NCBI GenBank assembly: GCA_043758005.1
Contig: JAYVOI010000265.1
Coordinates: forward strand, 1 to 8,794
Direction: 5' to 3'
Length of the DNA: 8,794 nucleotides
DNA from: JAENVT01 sp043758005
GTDB taxonomy: Bacteria > Actinomycetota > Acidimicrobiia > Acidimicrobiales > Ilumatobacteraceae
In this document: positions 1 through 7,100 of the stretch, piece after piece
Layout: each line of letters starts with the position of its first letter
Numbering within the stretch: the stretch's first letter is position 1
The notes under the pieces: generated by a model
Databases searched by the model: none
What the model saw: the letters and a program-made list of their open reading frames with translations, nothing else
Told to the model about the DNA's origin: nothing
Position numbers and translations under genes: made by a program

Positions 1-39
1 AGCGCGGCGTGGGGGCGGGGATCGGCTAGAGAGGGGGCG

Positions 40-1308
40 ATGATCACCCCGGATGGGCGACGCCTGATCGCCACGCGCGGCTTGCGCGGGTTTGCCGACG
101 GGTTGGTCGCTGCATCGCTGGCGGGGTACCTCGGCGATCAGCTCGGCTACAGCGCGACCCGAATCGGCGTGATCGTGACCGGCATGCTGCTGGGTTCGGC
201 GGTGCTGACCATGTTCACGGGGACGTGGGGATGGCGCTTCGAACGGCGGTTGTTGCTGCGGGCGGGCGCGCTGTTGATGGTGACGACCGGCCTGGTCTAC
301 GCCACGTCGACGACGTTCTTCGTGCTGCTTGCGCTCGGGGTGATCGGCACGATGAACCCCAGCGGTAGTGATGTCAGCGTGGTGCAACCGATCGAGCAAT
401 CGTTGCTGCCACTGACCACGACGGAGGAGAACCGTTCGCACGTCTTTGCCCGCTACACGTTCTTCGGCGGATCGTTGGCCGCGCTCGGGGCGTTGTCGGC
501 AGGGATGCCCGCCCGACTGCACTGGCCGGCAAAGTCGGTCTTCGTCGTCTACGCCGTGGCGGGCGTGGCGATGCTCGGCGTCTACGCAACGATGTCACCG
601 CAGGTCGAGGCCGCAGCTCAGGTGACGGCGCCGACGCCGCTCGGCCCGTCGAAACGCATCGTGTACCGACTGGCTGCGCTGTTCAGTCTCGACTCCTTCG
701 GCGGAGGATTCGCCGTGCAGTCGCTGCTGGTGCTGTGGCTGCTACGCCGCCATCACTTCTCCGTCGGCAAGGCCGGTGTGGTGTTGGGTGTCATGCAGAT
801 CCTGTCGGCCGCATCCGGCTTCATCGCCGTGCGGATCGAACGCCGGCTCGGCCCGTTGCGGACGATGGCCTTCACCCACCTGCCCGGCCAGATCCTGTTG
901 ATCTCTGCGGCGCTGATGCCCACCGCGCCGTTGGCGGTGGCCTGCCTGATCGGGCGCAGCTTGCTGTCGAGCATGGACGTGCCGGTGCGCAACGCCTACG
1001 TGATGTCGGTGGTCACCCCGGCCGAGCGGGCCGCGGCCGCCAGCGTGACCAACGTGCCCCGCAGCCTCGCCTCGGCGTTGCCACCGATCGCTGCGGGGTG
1101 GATGCTCGATCATTCGAACTTCGGCTGGCCGCTGATCATCGGTGGATCCATGAAGATCGTGTACGACCTCTTGCTGTTGCGCATGGCCAACAACACGGCG
1201 CGGGAGTCAGCCGCCAGTGCCGCCGGCGAACGGCCCGGGCCGGTATCGCCGCCACGTGATCGCCTGCATGACGGCGAGGACGAGGGCGATGCCGGCGACA
1301 ACGGCTGA
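40..1308 (+). CDS. Major facilitator superfamily (MFS) transporter
   Basis: This 422-residue polytopic membrane protein is probably a drug or metabolite efflux permease driven by an ion gradient; the substrate cannot be read from sequence. Hydrophobic segments alternate with short basic loops (for example WRFERR near residues 64-70 and RIERR near 265-269), as in MFS proteins. A glycine- and polar-rich helix lies around residues 103-124, the second half opens near 217-233 (LDSFGGGFA), and the DVPVRNAYVMSVVTPAER segment at 313-330 resembles the loop before the last helices in related MFS permeases. The last membrane helix ends near residue 381, followed by a hydrophilic, acidic tail of about 40 residues. 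ATG at 40 is preceded by a purine-rich GAGGGGG, so the start is reasonable. The tail is encoded antisense to the end of the convergent ltrA-like gene (102-bp overlap). A TAG at 27-29 might end an upstream gene outside the window. The MFS assignment is solid; specificity is unknown. Confidence 0.9.
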   Translation: MITPDGRRLIATRGLRGFADGLVAASLAGYLGDQLGYSATRIGVIVTGMLLGSAVLTMFTGTWGWRFERRLLLRAGALLMVTTGLVYATSTTFFVLLALGVIGTMNPSGSDVSVVQPIEQSLLPLTTTEENRSHVFARYTFFGGSLAALGALSAGMPARLHWPAKSVFVVYAVAGVAMLGVYATMSPQVEAAAQVTAPTPLGPSKRIVYRLAALFSLDSFGGGFAVQSLLVLWLLRRHHFSVGKAGVVLGVMQILSAASGFIAVRIERRLGPLRTMAFTHLPGQILLISAALMPTAPLAVACLIGRSLLSSMDVPVRNAYVMSVVTPAERAAAASVTNVPRSLASALPPIAAGWMLDHSNFGWPLIIGGSMKIVYDLLLLRMANNTARESAASAAGERPGPVSPPRDRLHDGEDEGDAGDNG

Positions 1309-2358
1309 GCCGGCCAGTGCCGAACCCGCCAGCAACCACGCCGCGATCACCGCAATCGCGACGAAACGCTCGGGCGCCAGTCGATGGATCACCCGCCACT
1401 GGATGTGCAGGCACCCGCCGATCAGCAGCACCATCGAAGCGATCAGCAATCGGCGATCGTTGATCGGCAACGACTCGGTCGGGTCCGCGACCATGTGCTT
1501 CACCACAACCGCGTAGGCGATGATGCCGACCACGATCGGGAAGTGGCCGAACGTGAACAGGTCGCGCGCGGCGCGCCCACGCTGGGCCGTGCCCGCGTGC
1601 TCGAGGGTGTGCTCGGTGACCCGCGGGATGAACGCGAAGTAGACCCACCACAGCACGCATGCCAGCGACGCAGCGGCGACCAGACCGATCAGAATCCGAG
1701 TCGAGAGGCCCACATCGGATGCGGTTGCACCGATGGCCACGACCGCTTCGCCGAGCGAGATGATCACGAACAAGGTGTGGCGCTCGGCGAAGTGCACCGG
1801 ATTGATCGACCACTCGCCGGAGGCGCCGCGTATTGCGCTGGCGACGTTGACCAGTGCCGCGGCGATCCACCACGCCAGTCGGGCGTGATCGTGGGCGAAG
1901 CCTCCGGCCAGGACGCACAGTGGCGCGATCGACGCCACCGACACGAAGTCGATGAATGCCTGACGCGTAGCCGTGTCTCGCATCGCCTCGGTGCCCTGCA
2001 TGCCGAGCACGAGCAACTGCACCGCCATGTAGGCAACGCCGAACCACGGGCCCGAGTCGGGCGAGCCGGGTTCGTGGAACGAGTGGGGGATGGACACCGC
2101 CATCGTCAGCGTCGCCGGGATGGTGCACAGCACCAGCACCCTCGTGGCGACGCGCTGCTGGAGATCGGCCGCCGAGCCCGCCCAGGTGAACTGCGACCAC
2201 TGCCACCACACCAGCCACGTGATCAACGACCCGCGCGCCGCACCCCGCAGCGTGAGGTCGTGGCTGACGAGCGAGGCGATCTGCGTGACGGCGAAGACGA
2301 AGACGAGGTCGAGGAAGAGCTCGAGGTTGGTCGCGTGGCGTTCGGTCTCGTCCGCCAT
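1207..2358 (-). CDS. Low temperature requirement protein A (LtrA) family membrane protein
   Basis: This is a 383-residue integral membrane protein of the LtrA family, named for a Listeria locus needed for growth in the cold; its biochemical activity is not established. Family hallmarks are visible: NLELFLDLVFVFAV at residues 11-24, an aromatic WWQWSQFTW at 51-59, ERHTLFVIISLGEAVVAIG at 182-200, and a FGHFPIVVGIIAYAV helix at 250-264. About ten hydrophobic segments are apparent and the length is usual for the family. ATG at 2358 was chosen because the conserved ELFLDLVF block then starts about 12 residues in. The longer frame to 2412 would run into the preceding gene, whose stop is at 2370-2372, and adds no conserved sequence. 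The ribosome site is weak (GGCGGAG abuts the ATG), so translation may rely on coupling to the upstream gene 11 bp away. Its last codons overlap the convergent MFS gene. Family assignment is firm; role is unknown. Confidence 0.9.
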   Translation of the reverse strand: MADETERHATNLELFLDLVFVFAVTQIASLVSHDLTLRGAARGSLITWLVWWQWSQFTWAGSAADLQQRVATRVLVLCTIPATLTMAVSIPHSFHEPGSPDSGPWFGVAYMAVQLLVLGMQGTEAMRDTATRQAFIDFVSVASIAPLCVLAGGFAHDHARLAWWIAAALVNVASAIRGASGEWSINPVHFAERHTLFVIISLGEAVVAIGATASDVGLSTRILIGLVAAASLACVLWWVYFAFIPRVTEHTLEHAGTAQRGRAARDLFTFGHFPIVVGIIAYAVVVKHMVADPTESLPINDRRLLIASMVLLIGGCLHIQWRVIHRLAPERFVAIAVIAAWLLAGSALAGSAVVAGIALVLAVMQAITWRRYRPGPFAGGTGG

Positions 2359-2369
2359 CTCCGCCGACG

Positions 2370-2933
2370 TTACCGGTGGGCGCGCAACCAGATCAGCAAC
2401 GCCGCGGCCCACAGTTGTTCGTACGGCACGTCGCGGCCGATCTCATCGGAGAGGTCGAGCCGCAGTTCGCCGAACGCAGCGTCGAGGTCGTCGGCGATGG
2501 TGGCCTGCACGAGACGCGGGCCCGACGTTGCCTGATCTGTCAGGCGGCGGACATCGGCCAGCCGTCGGACGACTTCGTCGCGCTGGGTCAGCAGCAGATC
2601 GACAGCCTCGGTGGCAACGTCGTCCCACGTGACTCGGCGACCGCGGCGAGCCTGCTGCGACAACTTCAGCCGGCGAGCGTCGGCATGCAACGAATGCGGC
2701 ACGAGGTGGCCGCGCAGGCGACCGCCGTGAGACCCCCGGCCGGACCGATCGGAGCGATCGGAGCGTTCGCCGCGGCCCTGTGAAGGATGACCAGCCGATG
2801 CGCGCCGCGCTGTTGCTCCGACCGGTTCGCGTCGTGCCGGTTCCGGGTCGGCCAGCGCTCGACCGCGCGGCTGGGCACCGTCGAGCCGGTCGGCGAACCG
2901 CTTGGCGAGGTCGACGCCCTTCGACCCAGCCAC
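2370..2933 (-). CDS. Basic small protein, probable ParA partner (ParB-like/CopG-like DNA-binding candidate)
   Basis: I do not recognise this 187-residue protein by close homology. It begins MAGSKGVDLAKRFADRLDG, has a low-complexity stretch rich in Arg, Ser and Gly at about residues 20-75 (including a 9-bp tandem repeat at 2746-2763 encoding RSD units), then a structured region at 76-120. There, LVPHSLHADARRLKL followed by VTWDDVATEAVDLLL resembles a ribbon-helix-helix strand-helix-helix pattern. A helical C-terminus (about 143-187) ends in ALLIWLRAHR. GTG at 2933 was chosen over GTG at 2963: its first base is the last base of the parA stop (TAGTG), and a GGAG lies 8 bases upstream at 2942-2945. 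Position directly after parA, translational coupling, small size, basic linker and possible DNA-binding fold all suggest the adaptor that links ParA to DNA or cargo. This is inference; it lacks the large canonical chromosomal ParB layout. Confidence 0.75.
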   Translation of the reverse strand: MAGSKGVDLAKRFADRLDGAQPRGRALADPEPARREPVGATARRASAGHPSQGRGERSDRSDRSGRGSHGGRLRGHLVPHSLHADARRLKLSQQARRGRRVTWDDVATEAVDLLLTQRDEVVRRLADVRRLTDQATSGPRLVQATIADDLDAAFGELRLDLSDEIGRDVPYEQLWAAALLIWLRAHR

Positions 2934-2945
2934 TACAACAACTCC
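2931..2945 (-). promoter_or_regulatory. Coupled ribosome binding site and TAGTG stop/start junction
   Basis: On the minus strand, GGAG (2945-2942) sits inside the last codons of parA, 8 bases before GTG (2933-2931). The G of that start codon is the last base of the parA TAG stop. This implies termination-reinitiation coupling and fixed stoichiometry of the two proteins, and it decides the start of the downstream gene. Confidence 0.7.
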
Positions 2946-3781
2946 GGGACGTGGAAGCGCCACCCGCGCCGCTGGATCAGTTCATAGGCGACGTGCCGGT
3001 AGGCGGTCGCCGATCGAGCGGTGTAGTGGTACGCACCCACCGGGAGACCGACGAGGTGGGCCTCGCCGAACTTGGCGTCCTCGGGGATCTTGTTGCGGAA
3101 CAGGGGCACCGCGAACCGATCGGCGATCGCCCGGATCTGCTCTTCGGCGACTCGCCGGTACACGCTCGTTCCCCAGATGCGCATCTTGATGATGCCGTAG
3201 ACCTCGAGGCGATCGTTGGTGCCGGCAACGGACTCGATCGTGTTGAGGATCGTCGGCAACTCGGTCACCGGTCCCGCCTCGGGCACCATTGGCACGATGA
3301 CTCCGGAGGAGCCACTGAGCGCCGCAGCGACGACGCTCGACTGATGCCCGGGCGTGTCGACCAACACGATGTCCCATCCGTCGCGTGTCATGTCGAGCAC
3401 GTCGATCAACCGGCTGCGCACCCATGGATCGGTGAGCTGCCGGCCGGCGTGGCCCATCGAGACCTCGTCGGCTGGGAGCACGTCGAGGTTGGGGTACACC
3501 TGACGGATCAACGCGTCGTCGAGGTTGGCATGACCGAGGAGCACGGCACCCACATCGGCGACGCCGCCGGCTTCAGTCGAGCGGCGCGCTGCCCTACCGA
3601 GGAACACCGATTGCCCGGTCTGCTGGTCGAGATCGACGACGAGGACGCGCGCGCCGCACGTCGACAGGGCGTAGGCGAGGTTGAACGTCAGCGATGTCTT
3701 GCCTGCCCCGCCCTTGGTGTGGGCCACCGTGATGACCTCACCGATTGGCGCGACCGGAACCGGGCGGGGCAGCTCGCTCAT
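2933..3781 (-). CDS. ParA/MinD-family partition ATPase
   Basis: This is a 282-residue cytoplasmic P-loop ATPase of the ParA/Soj/MinD (SIMIBI) class. Such proteins bind the nucleoid or a surface as ATP dimers and position plasmids, chromosomes or protein cargo, with ATP hydrolysis stimulated by a partner. The deviant Walker A HTKGGAGKT is at residues 21-29, with signature Lys23 and catalytic Lys28. The switch-region block LVVDLDQQTGQS at 47-58 corresponds to the usual DxDPQ motif with Gln for Pro. Walker B IVLVDTPG is at 138-145 with Asp142. The protein has no N-terminal helix-turn-helix extension, so it resembles type Ib/orphan ParAs more than type Ia plasmid ParAs. ATG at 3781 was chosen because it leaves about 15 residues before the first beta strand and has GGGGTG a few bases upstream. 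The frame stays open to 3889, but through the AT-rich operator-like region. It heads the minus-strand cluster. No replication initiator gene is visible, so plasmid origin is unproven. Confidence 0.93.
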   Translation of the reverse strand: MSELPRPVPVAPIGEVITVAHTKGGAGKTSLTFNLAYALSTCGARVLVVDLDQQTGQSVFLGRAARRSTEAGGVADVGAVLLGHANLDDALIRQVYPNLDVLPADEVSMGHAGRQLTDPWVRSRLIDVLDMTRDGWDIVLVDTPGHQSSVVAAALSGSSGVIVPMVPEAGPVTELPTILNTIESVAGTNDRLEVYGIIKMRIWGTSVYRRVAEEQIRAIADRFAVPLFRNKIPEDAKFGEAHLVGLPVGAYHYTARSATAYRHVAYELIQRRGWRFHVPELL

Positions 3782-3826
3782 CGAGCACCCCGCGTCACAC
3801 ACTGCATCCACAAACCCATGAGCAGG

Positions 3827-3835
3827 AGCGTAGCA
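3827..3835 (-). promoter_or_regulatory. Candidate extended -10 element for parA
   Basis: Read on the minus strand, the sequence is TGCTACGCT, an extended -10 (TGn plus TACGCT). It would start transcription near 3820, giving a leader of about 40 bases before the parA ATG at 3781. Its -35 position would fall inside the 20-bp palindrome, as expected for a repressed promoter. A perfect TTGACA lies on the same strand at 3889-3884 but has no good -10 at normal spacing. The call is tentative. Confidence 0.35.
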
Positions 3836-3841
3836 AATGAC

Positions 3842-3861
3842 TGCATATATGCATATATGCA
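3842..3861. promoter_or_regulatory. Perfect 20-bp palindrome, candidate operator of the parA cluster
   Basis: TGCATATATGCATATATGCA equals its own reverse complement. It can also be read as two overlapping 12-bp palindromes (3842-3853 and 3850-3861) offset by 8 bp, or as tandem GCATATAT units. It lies 61 bp upstream of the parA start and overlaps the predicted -35 position. Ribbon-helix-helix regulators such as MetJ bind tandem 8-bp boxes, so this may be the autoregulatory or partition site for the ParA partner. The palindrome is seen directly; the role is inferred. Confidence 0.6.
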
Positions 3862-3894
3862 ATTCGTTGATCGTCTGCAGAATTGTCAAGGTTG

Positions 3895-3908
3895 CGGCAA
3901 GTTTGCCG
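3895..3908. repeat. 14-bp inverted repeat in the divergent intergenic region
   Basis: CGGCAA and TTGCCG are exact 6-bp inverted arms around a 2-bp centre (GT). The element sits between the 20-bp palindrome and the start of the plus-strand gene. It could be a second regulator site or chance; there is no T-tract, so it is not a terminator. Confidence 0.35.
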
Positions 3909-4020
3909 ATGGAATCCCTGGTGGAAACGGAGATTCATGTCAGCGTGCGGCAACGGGACGGGCGAGTCGGTGGACGCGCGCGGGCTGGCGACGATGTCGT
4001 CGGGAGTGAGTCCGACTCTC

Positions 4021-4026
4021 TATATT
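4021..4026 (+). promoter_or_regulatory. Candidate -10 box (TATATT) for the giant DUF11 gene
   Basis: TATATT is a close match to the TATAAT consensus within GC-rich DNA. It lies 27 bases before the ATG at 4054, so transcription would begin near 4033 with a leader of about 20 bases. No convincing -35 hexamer sits 16-18 bp upstream; a GAGTC-C-GACTC inverted repeat occupies part of the spacer. If real, it excludes the upstream in-frame ATGs at 3937 and 3994 as starts. Confidence 0.4.
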
Positions 4027-4053
4027 TCTCCGAGCGGGCGGGCTTGTTCACAC

Positions 4054-4191
4054 ATGCCTGACAACAGACCGTCCCATCCTCACACCCGCCGCTGGTCGGG
4101 TCTGCGACGCAGCGCCCTCGCGACGACGCTCGTCGGTACGTCCGTTCTCGTCGGCAGCGGACTGTTCGTACCGACCGCCGCCGCCGCGGCG
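4054..4191 (+). other. Signal peptide region of the giant surface protein
   Basis: Residues 1-46 comprise a long polar, basic n-region (with HTRRW and LRRS at about 10-20), a hydrophobic core at about 21-39 (ALATTLVGTSVLVGSGLFV), and an alanine run PTAAAAA at 40-46 that fits signal peptidase I cleavage. The Cys at residue 48 lacks a proper lipobox (AALC before it), so a lipoprotein is unlikely. The cleavage site is approximate. Confidence 0.75.
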
Positions 4192-7100
4192 TTGTGTGCC
4201 TCACCGCCGTTGACCGGCACGACGACGGCGACCGGCGTGATCAACACCTACTACCCGGGCCAGACCGCGATCGTTGCCGGCACCGCCAGCACGACCGCGA
4301 CCGTGGGCACGAGCCGCGGGTCGGCCACGCCGATCGCAGTCGGCGACCTCGTGCTGGTGATCCAGATGCAAGGCGTGCAGATCGACTCGACCAACACCAA
4401 CACCTATGGCGGCGGCGTCTCCTCGGCGACAGCGTCGGGCTACCTCACGAACGCATCGTTCATCGCCGGGCAGTACGAGTACGCGACGGTGACCTCGGTA
4501 GCCGGCTCGGTCGTCGGCGTCAGTGGTGCGGGTGCCAACGGTGGACTGGTCAACGGGTACGCCGACGCGGCCGAGACGGCGACGCAGGGTCGACAGCGCT
4601 ACCAGATCGTGCGCGTGCCGCAGTACTCGTCGGCGAGCCTGAGCGCGGCGACTCCGCCGGCGGCCGTCGCGTGGGACGGCTCGAGCGGCGGCATCGTCGT
4701 GCTCGACGTCGCCAGCGACCTCAACCTCAACGGTGCGACGATCGATGTGACCGGACAAGGGTTCCGCGCCGGTCTGCAACGCAGCCGGAGCGGCACCACG
4801 GGATTGGTCAACACGGACTACCGCACGGCGACAGCCAAGACCGCCAACGGTCAAAAGGGTGAAGGCATCGCCGGAACCACGAAGTGGACGACCGGTGCGG
4901 CCGACGGCGTCGGCGACGGCTACCCGAACGGCGACTTCGCTCGTGGTGCGCCCGGCAACGCCGGCGGCGGCGGCACGGACGGTGACCCGACGAGCAACGG
5001 CGAGAACTCCGGCGGCGGCGGTGGCGGCAACGGCGGCGCCGGTGGGGTCGGCGGCAACACCTGGTCGTCGAACCTGGCCCGCGGTGGCTACGGCGGTGTG
5101 GTGGTACCTGGCACAGCGAGTCGCGTGTTCATGGGCGGCGGTGGCGGCGCCGGCAGCGACAACAACGCAGTCCTGTCATCGACGGGTGGACCCGGCGGCG
5201 GCATCGTGTTGGTGCGCGCGGGAAGCCTCTCGGGCACGGGCACGATCAACGCCGATGGCTCGCCCGGCAACATCAGCGGTCAGGACGGCAGTGGCGGCGG
5301 CGGTGCCGGCGGCTCGATCGTCGTGTTGACGTCGCTGACCGGAGCCGCAAGTGGCATCAGCGGCCTCACCGTCCGCGCCCGCGGCGGCGCGGGTGGGAAC
5401 GAGACCCACGCCGATCAGCACGGCCCCGGTGGCGGCGGTGGCGGCGGCCGCGTGATCACCTCGGCGGCGACGTCGTCGACCACGGTCACCGGTGGCGTCA
5501 GTGGCATTCACGTGGCGACGAGCTCCGCCTATGGCGCTACCGCCGGTGCTGCCGGTGCGTCGTCGGCGACGGCCGTCATGACCGATCCGGCGGGAACCAA
5601 CACCGGGTCGCAGTGCATCGACGTGAGCGTGACGAAGAACGTCGGCTCCAGCCCGGTGATCCCGGGGCAGACGGTGACCTACACGGTCGTCGCCACCAAC
5701 AACGGTCCGTACCCGCGAACCGGTACGGCGCCGGTCGTCGTGACCGACACGCTGCCGGCCGTGCTCACGTCGGCGACGTGGACGTGCACCGCCTCGGCGG
5801 GTTCCAGCTGCACCGCCAGCGGCAGCGGGTCGTTGAGCACCACGGCCAACCTCGAGGTCGGCAACTCGGCCACCTACGTCATCACTGCGACCTTGGCGTC
5901 GACCTTCACCGGCACGCTCTCCAACACCGCGACCGTCGCAGGGCCCGGCACGATCCCTGAACTCACCGCGGCCAACAACACGGCCACGGCGGCGACGCTG
6001 GCCGAGCCCCGCGTCAATCTCGGGGTGACCAAGACCGACGGGGTCGCGACCGCGGTGCCCGGCACCAATGTGACCTACACGATCGTTGCATCGAACGCAG
6101 GGCCATCGACGGCGACGGCGGCGCCGATCACCGACGCCTTGCCGAGCGGCGCGACCTCGGGTACCTGGACGTGTGCTGCCGGCGGCGGCGGCACGTGCGG
6201 CGCGGCCAGCGGCACGCTGCCGATGTCGACGACCGCGACACTGTCGCCGGCCGGTTCGGTGACCTACACCGTGATCGTGGCGGTGTCGTCGACCGCCACC
6301 GGCTCGTTGGCCAACACCGTCAACATCGCCGCGCCCGCCGGTGTGGTCGAGACCAACTCGGCCAACAACTCGGCGACCGACACCGACTCACTGACCCCGA
6401 CCGCTGACCTGTCGATCTCCAAGACCGACGGCTTGACGACGATCAACGCAGGCACCGCGCTGACCTACACCATCGTCGCCTCCAACGCCGGCCCGTCGGC
6501 GATCACCGGCGCCACCGTGACCGACACGATGCCGGCAACGCTCTCCGGCGTCACCTGGACCTGCACCGCCTCGGTGGGGTCGAGTTGCCCGGCATCGGGA
6601 TCCGGCAGCATCTCCGCTTCGATCAACGTCCTCGCCGCCGGCTCGGTCACGTTCACTGTCAGCGCCACCGTCGTGTCGACCGCGACCGGCACGCTCTCGA
6701 ACACGGCGTCGGTCGCTCTTCCCGGCGGCTCGACCGACCCGACCCCTGGGAACAACTCGGCCACCGACACCACGACCATCAACCGTCGCGCCGACGTATC
6801 AGTGACCAAGACCGACGGCAGCGCGACCGCCGTTCCGGGTTCGACCGTGACCTACACCATCGTCGCCTCGAACGCCGGTCCTTCCGCAGCACTGGCAACC
6901 ACCGTGACCGATACGTTGCCCGCCACGTTGTCGGGCGCGACGTGGACGTGTACTGCCTCGGCTGGTTCGACGTGCCCGGCATCGGGCAGCGGCAACATCA
7001 GCACGACGGTCGATCTCCTTCCCGGCGGCACGGCGACGTTCACCCTGACCGCGACGGTCGCCTCGACCGCGACGGGCACGCTGGCCAACACGGCAACGGT

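Larger units (their letters stand above)
3782..4053. promoter_or_regulatory. Divergent intergenic region between parA and the giant surface-protein gene
   Basis: These 272 bp separate two divergently read genes. Around 3835-3890 the sequence is markedly AT-rich compared with its surroundings. The region holds a 20-bp palindrome (3842-3861), a 14-bp inverted repeat (3895-3908), a short GAGTC-C-GACTC inverted repeat (4008-4018), and promoter-like hexamers for both strands. A plus-strand frame from 3837 to 4061 has composition like noncoding DNA and was not called as a gene. Confidence 0.7.

Noticed and set aside
1..29. Possible end of an upstream plus-strand gene (TAG at 27-29)
   Set aside because: Only nine codons are visible and any frame can end by chance, so it cannot be supported as a feature.
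1384..2535. 383-codon plus-strand frame across the ltrA-like gene, and a 360-codon minus frame at 1136-2218
   Set aside because: Both are out-of-frame readings of the LtrA coding sequence, dominated by Arg, His and Asp; the LtrA frame has clear family motifs.
3884..3889. Perfect TTGACA (-35 like) on the minus strand upstream of parA
   Set aside because: No acceptable -10 hexamer lies 16-19 bp downstream, so it was not called as a promoter by itself; it may act with another sigma factor or be chance.
3842..3908. Palindromes as transcription terminators
   Set aside because: They are AT-rich or short, lack a following T-tract, and lie between divergent gene starts, where a terminator would have no role.
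2780..4009. 409-codon plus-strand frame antisense to parA
   Set aside because: It is opposite a clear ParA frame with Walker motifs, and its composition is typical of antisense GC-rich sequence.
3837..4061. Small plus-strand frame of 74 codons in the divergent intergenic region
   Set aside because: It starts in the palindrome, has no ribosome site, no recognisable features, and overlaps the probable promoter and start of the giant gene.
4960..5460. GGC-rich tracts as possible slippage or phase-variation repeats
   Set aside because: The glycine runs use mixed GGC and GGT codons with interruptions, so there are no long perfect short-unit tracts.
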